NCBI GenBank assembly: GCA_947497905.1
Contig: CANMIH010000002.1
Location: 310,001-374,000 of the forward strand
Length of the DNA stretch: 64,000 nt
Source of the DNA: an uncultured Pelagimonas sp.
Lineage (GTDB): Bacteria > Pseudomonadota > Alphaproteobacteria > Rhodobacterales > Rhodobacteraceae
Reading direction: 5' to 3'
The notes beneath the pieces are model-generated. The model was not told the DNA's origin, searched no databases, and was given only the letters and a program-made list of their open reading frames with translations. This document shows, piece by piece, positions 56,583-64,000 of the stretch (positions are counted from its first letter, which is position 1; each line of letters starts with the position of its first letter). Position numbers and translations under genes: made by a program.

Positions 56583-57386
56583 GTGCTTCGGATCGAAAAT
56601 CTCACCAAACGTTTTGGCAGCAATAGCGCTGTCGACAATGTCAGCTTTACCGTCGACAAACCGATGATGATCGGCGTGATCGGCGCATCGGGCGCAGGCA
56701 AGTCGACTATGCTGCGCATGCTGAACCGTTTGAACGATGCGACCGAAGGGTCGATCTTTTTCAACGATCATGACGTGACCCGCCTGCAGGGCAAAGCCAA
56801 ACGTGAATGGCAGTCCGAATGCGCGATGATCTTTCAGCAGTTCAACCTGGTGCCACGTATGGATGTGGTGTCAAACGTACTGCACGGGACGTTGAACAAG
56901 CGCGGCACGCTGGCGACGCTGTTCAACCTCTACCCCACCGAGGACATTCACAAGGCGATCGAAATTCTCGACCGTCTTGGCATTGCCGAACACGCGCCCA
57001 AACGTGCCGAAGCCCTGTCGGGTGGTCAGCAACAGCGCGTGGCGATTGCCCGCGCCCTGATGCAGGACCCGCAGATCATTCTGGCAGACGAACCCATCGC
57101 GTCGCTGGACCCGATGAATGCTCAGATCGTGATGGAGGCTCTGCGCCGCATTCACGAAGAAGACGGGCGCATGGTGATTGCCAACCTACACACCTTGGAC
57201 ACCGCCCGCCGTTACTGCGACCGCGTGATCGGCATGCGTCAGGGCCGCGTGGTGTTTGATGGCACGCCCGAACAGCTCACCACCGGTGTCGCCCGCGACA
57301 TCTATGGCGCTGGTGCTGGTTTTTCCGAGGCCGCGACCTCGACCGAAATCGAAGCCCTGAACACGCCTGAGGCGGTTCCGGCCTAA
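56583..57386 (+). CDS. phnC: phosphonate ABC transporter ATP-binding protein
   Basis: The 267-residue ATPase powers phosphonate import. Walker A is [14 protein letters not shown] (about 37-50), the ABC signature is [16 protein letters not shown], and Walker B is [14 protein letters not shown]. It starts with GTG at 56583, behind GGGGG. It is the first gene of phnCDE1E2 and the hexapeptide transferase gene. All parts are intact. Confidence 0.95.
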   Translation: MLRIENLTKRFGSNSAVDNVSFTVDKPMMIGVIGASGAGKSTMLRMLNRLNDATEGSIFFNDHDVTRLQGKAKREWQSECAMIFQQFNLVPRMDVVSNVLHGTLNKRGTLATLFNLYPTEDIHKAIEILDRLGIAEHAPKRAEALSGGQQQRVAIARALMQDPQIILADEPIASLDPMNAQIVMEALRRIHEEDGRMVIANLHTLDTARRYCDRVIGMRQGRVVFDGTPEQLTTGVARDIYGAGAGFSEAATSTEIEALNTPEAVPA

Positions 57387-57444
57387 CCCCAAGTTTTCAT
57401 CGCTCCGCTGGGATGGCGGGGCTCAGTCAACGGAGAGAACGACG

Positions 57445-58353
57445 ATGAAAAAGATCCTTGCAGCCCTCGTGGCAACCACTGCTCTGGCCGCACCGGCAAT
57501 GGCAGCTGACACAATCACCGAGTTCCGCATCGGCCTTCTGGGCGGTGAGAACGCTCAGGACCGTCTGAACAACAACGAATGCCTGCGCGCCTACACCGAA
57601 GAAACTCTGGGTGTTGAAACCAAGCTGTTCGCCCCTGCGGACTACGCCGGTGTGATCCAGGGCCTCGTTGGCGGCACCTTGGACATGGCATGGCTGGGCG
57701 CATCGTCCTACGCGGCGACCTACCTGCAGGACGCAGATGCCGTTGAGCCAGTGCTGGTGAAAATCAACCTCGACGGTTCGTACGGTTACCACTCGATCGG
57801 TTTTGCCCGCAAAGACAGCGGCATCACCAACCTCGACGAGATGGAAGGCAAAGTCTTTGGCTTTGGCGATCCGAACTCGACCTCGGGTTACCTGATCCCA
57901 TCGATCGAGATCCCCACCTACAAAGACGGCATCACCATGGAAACAGGTGAGTACTTTGGTGAGGTGAAGTTCACCGGTGGTCACGAGCAGACCATCGTAG
58001 CCGTTAACAATGGCGACATCGACGGTGGTGTAACCTGGGCCGACGGTCAGGGCGCATGGGAAGATGGTTACAACTCGGGCGCTCTGCGTCGCGCGGTTGA
58101 TGCCGGTTTGGTGGACATGAACGATCTGGTGCAGATCTGGAAATCCAAGCCAATCCCAGAAGGCCCGATTGTTCTGCGCAAATCGCTGCCTGCTGACGTA
58201 AAAGCGAAGATGGTTGCTCTGGTTGACGGCCTGCACGAGGCAGACGCCGATTGCGCCTACGGTGTTGCGGCTGGTGAATCGCTGGGCTTCGACCCGATCA
58301 CCCACGACGCCTATGTTTCGATCATCGAAGCACGTAAGGCAAAATCGAACTAA
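57445..58353 (+). CDS. phnD: phosphonate-binding periplasmic protein
   Basis: The 302-residue protein has a Sec signal (residues 1-20, ending APAMAA) and the PhnD-type start EFRIGLLGGENAQDRLNN. DYAGVIQGLVGGTLDMAWL and the C-terminal DPITHDAYVSIIEAR segments match the phosphate/phosphonate-binding family. Strong codon bias suggests high expression. Two hairpins separate it from phnE1. Confidence 0.94.
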   Translation: MKKILAALVATTALAAPAMAADTITEFRIGLLGGENAQDRLNNNECLRAYTEETLGVETKLFAPADYAGVIQGLVGGTLDMAWLGASSYAATYLQDADAVEPVLVKINLDGSYGYHSIGFARKDSGITNLDEMEGKVFGFGDPNSTSGYLIPSIEIPTYKDGITMETGEYFGEVKFTGGHEQTIVAVNNGDIDGGVTWADGQGAWEDGYNSGALRRAVDAGLVDMNDLVQIWKSKPIPEGPIVLRKSLPADVKAKMVALVDGLHEADADCAYGVAAGESLGFDPITHDAYVSIIEARKAKSN

Positions 58354-58370
58354 GTCGGTTCGATCTTTAG

Positions 58371-58397
58371 GGCGGGTTCCACTGCGGGCCCGCCTTT
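58371..58397 (+). terminator. terminator-like hairpin after phnD
   Basis: A GGCGGG/CCCGCC stem with a 12-base loop and TTTCGCTTTC tail begins 18 bases after the phnD stop. It probably reduces transcription into phnE1 while letting phnD accumulate. Confidence 0.55.
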
Positions 58398-58475
58398 CGC
58401 TTTCGAATGCCCGTCATGGCCTTCAGATCTATCCTCCCGGATCTGCTGGCTCTGTCGCTCCCTCATTCGAAAGCT

Positions 58476-58506
58476 GCGCCCATGTCACAGTGGGCGCCTT
58501 CTTTTC
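58476..58506 (+). terminator. second terminator-like hairpin before phnE1
   Basis: A 7-bp GCGCCCA/TGGGCGC stem with an 8-base loop is followed by CTTCTTTTC. It is 78 bases past the first hairpin and ends about 46 bases before phnE1. Confidence 0.5.
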
Positions 58507-58551
58507 ACACCACATCACCGGGCTCTCACGCTGGTGACACAAGAGGCAGGC

Positions 58552-59427
58552 ATGGCCGATCTGACGCAACATCCCGGGCGGGTAAACGATATCCAAGCGT
58601 CCTATATGGCGCAGGTGGGCCGCAAACGGCTCTATTCCGGCATCACGATGCTGGTTTTTGTCCTGCTGATGATCTCGGGCTTCAATCTGGCATCGTCGCG
58701 CAACGGCGGTAGCTTTTGGGGCGGGATCGACAATTTCTTTGATTACCCTAGTGAAGTGGTGGCCGAGGCCGCAAGCAAGGCCGCGGAGATGCCTGCACAT
58801 TTCGCCACCTATTTCCCAGCTTTGCTTGAGACCGTGAACATTGCCGCCGTGGCCACTTTGATCGGCGCGCTGATGGCGATTGTGCTGTCGCTTCTATCGA
58901 CCCGAGGTCTCGCACGCTTTCCGCGCCTGATTGGCCTGTTCCGTCGGGTGATGGACATCACCCGCGCCGTGCCCGAGATTGTGGTCGCGCTGATCCTGAT
59001 TTTCGTGCTGGGCGGTGGCCCGGTGCCGGCGATGATTGCGATTGCCATTCACACCGCCGGTGCGCTGGGCAAGCTGTTCTCGGAAGTGAATGAAAACGCC
59101 TCGCTCAAACCGCTCGAAGGTCTTGAATCCGTCGGCGCCAACTGGACCCAGCGCATGTTGCTGGGGGTTGTGCCACAGGTTGCTCCCAACTGGCTGAGCT
59201 ATGCTTTGCTGCGCTTTGAGATCAACATTCGCGCCTCGGCCATCCTTGGCTTCGTCGGCGCGGGTGGTCTGGGCTACGAGCTCAAGGTTGCTATCCAATG
59301 GGGGCAGGGCCGTTTTGACGAGGCCGGGGCCATGTTCATCATGCTGTTTTTGACCATCGTCTTCTTTGACCAGATCAGCAGCCATTACCGAGACAAACTG
59401 GTGCACGGCGCCAAGGGCAAGGAGTAA
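58552..59427 (+). CDS. phnE: phosphonate ABC transporter permease, PhnE1
   Basis: The 291-residue permease has six helices and the ABC-permease EAA-loop region ENASLKPLEGLESVGANW. The ATG at 58552 has AGAGG five bases upstream; an in-frame GTG at 58534 is less likely. It pairs with the larger PhnE2 five bases downstream. Confidence 0.9.
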   Translation: MADLTQHPGRVNDIQASYMAQVGRKRLYSGITMLVFVLLMISGFNLASSRNGGSFWGGIDNFFDYPSEVVAEAASKAAEMPAHFATYFPALLETVNIAAVATLIGALMAIVLSLLSTRGLARFPRLIGLFRRVMDITRAVPEIVVALILIFVLGGGPVPAMIAIAIHTAGALGKLFSEVNENASLKPLEGLESVGANWTQRMLLGVVPQVAPNWLSYALLRFEINIRASAILGFVGAGGLGYELKVAIQWGQGRFDEAGAMFIMLFLTIVFFDQISSHYRDKLVHGAKGKE

Positions 59428-59432
59428 GACCC

Positions 59433-60749
59433 ATGACCATGCTCGACGCGACCCAGGATTTGCGGGCCCAAACCGAAAGCATCTTTCGCCGCAAACGTCT
59501 GTTCACCTTCGCCATCCCAGCGGTCATTCTGGCCTATCTGACCTATATCTTCTTTGCCTTTGACGTGCCGGGTCTCTGGGCGCGGGCCAATGCCGATAAT
59601 GCACGCTCGCTGGTCTCTGACCTCTATAGTTACAAGACCCATGTGACCCGCGACAACCGCTCGGGCAATGTGTCGGTGGCCATCGAAGGTGAGAAGAAGG
59701 GTCGCTATCCCGAAGGCACGGCTCCGGCCTGGGTCGAACTGGGTGAGACCACGGTGATTGACCTCGAAGACGGTCATATCATCACCTATGGACCCAAACT
59801 GATCACCTATGATGTGCCTGACTTTGGCCTGATGACCTTTGAGGTGTCCCGGTCGCGCGGCGTTGTGGCCGATTATCCGGTGGATGTGCTGCCGGAGTGG
59901 ATCAATGCCTCAAAGAACCGCGTGGCGATCACCACCGAAGCGGGTCGTCTGAGCATCACCCGCAACCGCACTGAAGTGTTCCGGTATTTCACCGGGTGGG
60001 AGCTGTTCTTCTTCACCCTCGACAGCCCCTATCACGGCATGGGCTTTGGTGAACTGGCAGGCAAATTTGTCAGCGGAGAAGCGGGCGCCATTCTTAGCGA
60101 CATCTGGAACAACAAGATGTGGCGCCACAAGGATGTGGTCTGGGCGATCTTTGAAACGGTGCTGATGGCCTTCCTCGGCACCATGGGCGCGGCCTTGCTG
60201 GCTTTGCCACTGGCCTTCCTTGCCGCGCGCAATTTTGCCCCGCTGGTGGCCGTCCGCTTTGCCACCCGCCGTTTCTTTGACTTCGTTCGCGGCGTTGACG
60301 CGCTGATCTGGACCATTGTTCTGACCCGCGCCTTTGGCCTTGGGCCTCTGACCGGTGCGCTGGCGATCTTGATCACCGACACCGGGTCGTTTGGCAAACT
60401 ATTCTCGGAAACGCTTGAGAACGTGGATGACAAACAGATCGAAGGCATTCGCTCGACCGGGGCAAAGCCGCTACAGCGCTATCGCTTTGGGGTCATTCCC
60501 CAGATCACGCCGGTTCTGCTGAGCCAGATCCTCTATTACCTCGAATCCAACACACGCAGCGCGACGGTGATTGGCGCGATCACCGGCGGGGGGATTGGCC
60601 TGCTGCTCACACAGGCGATCATCACCCAGAAGGATTGGGAAGAGGTGACCTATTACATCACGCTGATCGTGCTTGTGGTGATCTTCATGGATTGGGTCTC
60701 GGGCCACCTGCGCCGCCGCCTGATCAAAGGGGATGAGAGCGGGCACTAA
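59433..60749 (+). CDS. phnE: phosphonate ABC transporter permease, PhnE2
   Basis: The 438-residue permease has a first helix (about 23-42), then roughly 130 residues of soluble region, then the typical permease core. The EAA region reads ENVDDKQIEGIRSTGAKPLQ. The added region is probably periplasmic and is usual for PhnE2. It completes the heterodimeric channel with PhnE1. Confidence 0.9.
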   Translation: MTMLDATQDLRAQTESIFRRKRLFTFAIPAVILAYLTYIFFAFDVPGLWARANADNARSLVSDLYSYKTHVTRDNRSGNVSVAIEGEKKGRYPEGTAPAWVELGETTVIDLEDGHIITYGPKLITYDVPDFGLMTFEVSRSRGVVADYPVDVLPEWINASKNRVAITTEAGRLSITRNRTEVFRYFTGWELFFFTLDSPYHGMGFGELAGKFVSGEAGAILSDIWNNKMWRHKDVVWAIFETVLMAFLGTMGAALLALPLAFLAARNFAPLVAVRFATRRFFDFVRGVDALIWTIVLTRAFGLGPLTGALAILITDTGSFGKLFSETLENVDDKQIEGIRSTGAKPLQRYRFGVIPQITPVLLSQILYYLESNTRSATVIGAITGGGIGLLLTQAIITQKDWEEVTYYITLIVLVVIFMDWVSGHLRRRLIKGDESGH

Positions 60750-60831
60750 GCGCGCCTTTCAAACACCATTCTCAAAAGGGGGCCGGATTTCGCGGGAAAT
60801 TCGGCCTCATCGATTCTGAAGGGAGCCTGAC

Positions 60832-61449
60832 ATGGCAAAACTCTCGGCCACCGAACCCACCCTGAAACCCGGCTGTGCCATCACCGACAGCACATTCGGC
60901 GCCTATACTGAAGTGGGCGAAAACAGCCGCGTCGCCTATTCCGAGTTTGGCGATTATTCCTATTGCGACCGGGTGTGCGATATCGCGAATGCCACCATTG
61001 GCAAGTTTTCCAATATCGCCAGCTTTGTCCGCCTTGGGGCCACGGATCATCCGCTGGACCGGGCGAGCCTGCATCACTTTCTCTACCGCTCAGCGTCCTA
61101 CTGGGACGATGCAGAGGACCATGCGGAGTGGTTCGAAAAGCGCCGCGCCCGTCGTTTGGTCGTGGGGCATGACACCTGGATTGGCCACAACGCACAGGTC
61201 AAACCCGAGGTCACAATCGGCAATGGCGCGGTGATTGCCTCGGGCTCTGTGGTGACCAAAGATGTGGCGCCCTACACCATCGTGGCGGGGGTGCCTGCAA
61301 AGCCGGTACGTCTGCGGCTGGCCTCTGATCTGGCGGACCGGGTGCAGGCGCTGGGCTGGTGGGATTGGGACCATCAGGCTTTGCGCCAAGCGCTGGAGGA
61401 TTTCCGTGCTCTGCCGGTTGAGGCTTTTCTCGAGAAATACAACGGCTAG
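60832..61449 (+). CDS. hexapeptide-repeat transferase of phosphonate metabolism
   Basis: The 205-residue left-handed beta-helix protein has repeats such as GCAITDSTFGAYTEVGENSR, GDYSYCDRVCDIANATIGKF and VVGHDTWIGHNAQVKPEV. It ends with GVPAKPVRLRLASDL. It matches the Phn-associated hexapeptide family, probably an acetyltransferase that modifies phosphonates. It is the last gene of the transport operon. Confidence 0.8.
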   Translation: MAKLSATEPTLKPGCAITDSTFGAYTEVGENSRVAYSEFGDYSYCDRVCDIANATIGKFSNIASFVRLGATDHPLDRASLHHFLYRSASYWDDAEDHAEWFEKRRARRLVVGHDTWIGHNAQVKPEVTIGNGAVIASGSVVTKDVAPYTIVAGVPAKPVRLRLASDLADRVQALGWWDWDHQALRQALEDFRALPVEAFLEKYNG

Positions 61450-61473
61450 GCGCCGTATACCCTGACGGTAATT

Positions 61474-61500
61474 TGGGCGGCCCGAAGACCGCCCATTTTT
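61474..61500 (+). terminator. phn operon terminator
   Basis: A 7-bp TGGGCGG/CCGCCCA stem with an 8-base loop is followed by five T. It lies 25 bases after the transferase stop. Confidence 0.85.
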
Positions 61501-61659
61501 CTGCTAAAAAACACTTTTTACTCAATACTCGAAGCCGTGTTGCGCTGACCAAATTGTCAGATCCCGGCGTCTCACTCACAGGGCTATGTTTAGAGCTTTG
61601 CGGTGACGGATTTGTAACGCAGAGGTATGTTTTCGTGTGAATACCGCGTGAATACCGGC

Positions 61660-62841
61660 TTATTCAGCCGCAATTTGCAGGCATTCCCGCGCCCCTAGAA
61701 AGCGCTGTGCGGCCTCGCCTGAAAGGTGTGTGATTCTTCCCTGAGACAAGGTTGCTTCCACGCAGCGCGTTTTCTGACTGATCACCACAAGATCCGCGCG
61801 GCGCCCATAATCAATCACGCCGCGATCTGGCATGCGCAGAATATCGGCCGGGTTCTTTGAGATCATCTCCCAGGCGGCCGGCAGGTCCATCAACCCGTCA
61901 TCAACAAGCTTGAACGCCGCCTGATGCAAAGCTGGATAGTAGTAGTCCGACACCAAAGCGTCGCAGAGCCGGGCGCGGATCAGGTCAGTGGCGGCGATAT
62001 TGCCAGATTGCGATCCACCCCGCACCACATTGGGTGCGCCCATCAGAACCGGATCCCCAACAGCGCGTGCCAAAGCCGCAGCAGACCGATGGGTTGGAAA
62101 CTCACAGACCTTTGCTCCAATCATGGAATACATTTCACGGGTTTCGCCGTCGCCATCATCGTGGCTGCCATAGGTGACGCCAAGGGTGTCAAAGGCTTCG
62201 GAGAGGCGGCAGAGATACCGGGGAACATCGCGGTCCTGATCATGCGCCGCGCGAATATTGGAGAGATGCTCTTGTGGGGTATGCCCCGATTTTCTGGCCC
62301 AGAACCCAAGCTGTTCCGGGTCACACGCTGCGAGATGGAGTGCCTCATCCAGATGGTTGTTGAACACCACATAGTCGACCTGATGCCGCCGGATCGCCGC
62401 CAAAAGCCGGTCGCCGCTGTCGACGGTGTGGGTTTCACAGCGGATCTGGACCCGCAGATCGGTCAGGGCTTCAGGCGCGTAATCGTCAACCGCCCGTAGA
62501 AACACTTCACAATGATCCGGCCCGCGAAAGCCCCCCTCCCAGCTCCAGCTGTGCGCCATCCAGGCGGTGGTGATGCCATTGGCAGCTGCGTCATGTGCCG
62601 TGGCCCGCAGCGCCGTGCGGATCGGGAACGGGGCAGAGGGGCGTGGCGCAAGATGGCGCTCAAAGGCGTCACCATGCAGGTCAATGATACCCGGCAGAAT
62701 ATAATATCCGCGCAGGTCAACTTCGGGCAGAGGGCCTTTGGAGATGCGCCCCTCTTCAATCGCCACAGAGCGGTTCTGTAGCGTGCCATCACGTAACACG
62801 GTTGCGCCGGTCAGACGCAGAGAGCAGGGTAACAAAGACAT
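61660..62841 (-). CDS. phnM: alpha-D-ribose 1-methylphosphonate 5-triphosphate diphosphatase
   Basis: The 393-residue amidohydrolase removes diphosphate from ribose 1-phosphonate 5-triphosphate in the C-P lyase pathway. The metal-site segment IDLHGDAFERHLAPRP is at about 53-68, with HGD in place of HxH, as is usual for PhnM. VVFNNHLDEALH and YGSHDDGD follow. It is convergent with the transport operon, and no other C-P lyase genes are present here. Confidence 0.9.
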   Translation of the reverse strand: MSLLPCSLRLTGATVLRDGTLQNRSVAIEEGRISKGPLPEVDLRGYYILPGIIDLHGDAFERHLAPRPSAPFPIRTALRATAHDAAANGITTAWMAHSWSWEGGFRGPDHCEVFLRAVDDYAPEALTDLRVQIRCETHTVDSGDRLLAAIRRHQVDYVVFNNHLDEALHLAACDPEQLGFWARKSGHTPQEHLSNIRAAHDQDRDVPRYLCRLSEAFDTLGVTYGSHDDGDGETREMYSMIGAKVCEFPTHRSAAALARAVGDPVLMGAPNVVRGGSQSGNIAATDLIRARLCDALVSDYYYPALHQAAFKLVDDGLMDLPAAWEMISKNPADILRMPDRGVIDYGRRADLVVISQKTRCVEATLSQGRITHLSGEAAQRFLGARECLQIAAE

Positions 62842-62885
62842 GGATCATCTCGGAACGGGAAATGTTCCGCTTGTCTAACCAGTCT

Positions 62886-62928
62886 ATATGTCGTGGCAGT
62901 GACATTTGCGCTGAAACTCGATGTCAAA
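62886..62928 (-). promoter_or_regulatory. possible Pho-box-like region before phnM
   Basis: Read on the minus strand, TTGACAT and ATGTCAC units sit 22 bases apart, with ACGACAT 11 bases on. The match to CTGTCAT is only partial (4 to 5 of 7). It lies about 50 bases before phnM and would fit PhoB control in step with phnC. Confidence 0.3.
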
Positions 62929-62994
62929 TACCTGTCTGCGCTGTGACGGGTGCGCCTTTGAAGAAGAGAGAACTCAAAATGGGGCACTTGGCCG

Positions 62995-63021
62995 AAAGAA
63001 AAGCGCCCCAGTGTGGGGCGC
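62995..63021 (-). terminator. terminator of the exported duplication protein gene
   Basis: On the minus strand a 7-bp GCGCCCC/GGGGCGC stem with a five-base loop is followed by TTTTCTTTC. It lies 14 bases after the stop of the gene at 63036. Confidence 0.8.
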
Positions 63022-63035
63022 CAATGTGTTGAGCG

Positions 63036-63764
63036 TTATTCGATGGTGCCGACCATGGCCTCTTTTTCAAGCAGAGCGCCATTTTCAATTGGTGTCAGGC
63101 GCACCTTGTCGTCGGAAATCGCCACACGCATGCAAACCTGCTTTTGTTTGTCATTCTCGATGCAAAGGTCATTTCCCACCGAGTTATAGGGCAGCTCGCC
63201 GCCAAACGGCATGGGAAAGCCCGAGGCGCTGAGGAAGCCAACGGTCACGGTGCTGCGTGTCTCGAATTCATAGACGGTTTTGCTGCCTTTCAGGCTGGGG
63301 GACGGGGTCTCGTCCTCAACGGTGATCACACGACCAAAGAGCTTTTTGGCCAGAACACCGTCGAAGGTGATAACATCACGTAGCGCCTCACCCTGTTTGT
63401 TCACAAAATGCATGTTCATAAGACGACCTTCGCCGTCTTCGCTTTGCTGACGCAGGACCAGCTCGTGTTCGGTCAGTTTAAGGACGTCAAAGCAATCGGT
63501 GTCCTGGTCACTGATTAGGCACAGGTCTTCGCCCTGAACGGTCCATTGGCCGATCAGATCCGGAATGCCCGGACGTTCCCGCTTAAGTGCGCCACCCCGG
63601 CGAAACGTCATAAACCAGCCCTTGGGGGCATCGTCGCTCGACACGCGTTTGCCTGAAAGTGCCTTCTCCAATGAGACCGGTGTCGTCGATGTCGAAGTGG
63701 TGTCCGCCTGCATGCACTGCGCACATGTCGCCAAGATTGCGGTAAAGGCCAATATTTTTTTCAT
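63036..63764 (-). CDS. exported protein with internal duplication, unknown function
   Basis: The 242-residue protein has a signal peptide (MKKILAFTAILATCAQC to about residue 20). Two parts look alike: about 34-105 (GKRV, ..GQWTVQGEDLCLI, then CFDVLKLTEHELVL) and about 138-225 (GRVI, ..PYNSVGNDLCIE, then VCMRVAISDDKVRL). Each half ends in a two-cysteine pattern that could form a disulfide. I do not recognise the family. The ATG at 63764 fits the signal peptide; one at 63776 is possible. Confidence 0.65.
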   Translation of the reverse strand: MKKILAFTAILATCAQCMQADTTSTSTTPVSLEKALSGKRVSSDDAPKGWFMTFRRGGALKRERPGIPDLIGQWTVQGEDLCLISDQDTDCFDVLKLTEHELVLRQQSEDGEGRLMNMHFVNKQGEALRDVITFDGVLAKKLFGRVITVEDETPSPSLKGSKTVYEFETRSTVTVGFLSASGFPMPFGGELPYNSVGNDLCIENDKQKQVCMRVAISDDKVRLTPIENGALLEKEAMVGTIE

Positions 63765-63941
63765 GTAGTATGTCATTCGTTGTTTGGTGATCGCACTGAA
63801 ATGGCACAAACACCAGGTACTGGATAAAGGCGCGCTATCTCGCAGCCATGGCCGGGGTGTAGGTCTAAGGAGGGCACACGTCAAACAGGTTTGGTGCGCA
63901 TCTTTTCTGCCAAAGGGTTGTTAGTTGCCCTGTCCCAGTGG

Positions 63942-64000
63942 CTACAAGAAGTTGATAGGTATCAGAACCTTGCCGTCTGATACGCTCGCCATGTCAGGAC
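63942..64000 (-). CDS. possible 3' end of a gene continuing beyond the window
   Basis: On the minus strand the frame from the window edge reads PDMASVSDGKVLIPINFL and stops at 63942. The ending resembles TonB-type C-terminal strands (VxIPIxF), but 19 codons are too few to be sure. Confidence 0.25.
   Translation of the reverse strand, partial: PDMASVSDGKVLIPINFL

Noticed and set aside
57427-58305. Open frame antisense to phnD
   Set aside because: Codon bias shadow of phnD; no independent support.

Overview
The window is 64 kb of GC-rich chromosomal DNA from an alphaproteobacterium, most likely a marine Roseobacter-group member of the Rhodobacteraceae. The evidence is the F1-only atp operon atpHAGDC (no F0 genes beside it), a fused MobB-MoeA protein, a DUF2125 protein, the ETF-ubiquinone oxidoreductase, decaprenyl-type prenyl synthase and polyhydroxybutyrate genes, and a PhnCDE1E2 phosphonate transporter. 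No tRNA, rRNA, CRISPR array, insertion sequence or prophage was seen. Gene density is high, and most of the content is core metabolism with a few accessory islets.

Region by region. 1-5.4 kb: panB (truncated by the window edge) and panC, a degenerate ImmA/IrrE-type protein, an M20 peptidase, a DUF2125 protein and a ChaC-like gamma-glutamylcyclotransferase. 5.4-10.7 kb: a MotA/ExbB-like and a MotB/OmpA-like gene forming an envelope motor pair with a very long coiled coil, then an M23 endopeptidase. 10.7-14.7 kb: clpA, gloB and a methyltransferase. 15.2-20.1 kb: atpHAGDC. 20.2-25.4 kb: an AT-richer orphan gene, a DEAD-box helicase with an RGD-rich tail, an H-type lectin protein, ada and a PEP mutase-family enzyme. 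25.4-29.3 kb: prs, a small catabolic cluster (HCCA isomerase, alpha/beta hydrolase, VOC protein) and azlCD. 29.4-33.6 kb: a molybdenum cofactor operon (fdhD, small membrane protein, mobA, mobB-moeA, flavodoxin). 33.6-34.5 kb: a TopAI (YjhX)/YjhQ toxin-antitoxin module with a short upstream reading frame. 34.5-38.5 kb: an unknown membrane protein, greA, a micro-lipoprotein, a DUF6502 protein and a divergent vWA lipoprotein. 38.6-45.7 kb: ETF-QO, PilZ, a TPR lipoprotein-type protein, ispE, prenyl diphosphate synthase, DUF2007, a tRNA methyltransferase-like gene and DUF465. 45.7-52.6 kb: a GcvA-type LysR regulator with a divergent 46-residue protein, an esterase, an EamA transporter, phbB and phbA, an EAL phosphodiesterase and rpsD. 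52.7-56.2 kb: a sugar acetyltransferase, two tandem divergent pairs of WYL regulator plus ferredoxin-fold protein, and a 58-residue protein. 56.5-62.8 kb: phnC, phnD, phnE1, phnE2 and a hexapeptide transferase behind a probable Pho box, with phnM convergent. 63-64 kb: an exported protein with an apparent internal duplication, and the possible 3' end of another gene.

Functional links. ispE and the prenyl synthase lead to the ubiquinone side chain that ETF-QO reduces. fdhD, mobA and mobB-moeA serve molybdoenzymes such as formate dehydrogenase. phnCDE imports phosphonates and PhnM acts in C-P lyase degradation, although the C-P lyase core genes phnGHIJKL are not in this window. The least explained elements are the TopAI module with its leader frame, the DUF6502/micro-lipoprotein/vWA lipoprotein locus with twin operator-like palindromes, the giant coiled-coil motor pair, the twin WYL modules, and a long compound hairpin downstream of phbB.

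All functional calls come from reading the sequence and from family knowledge; no database search was run.
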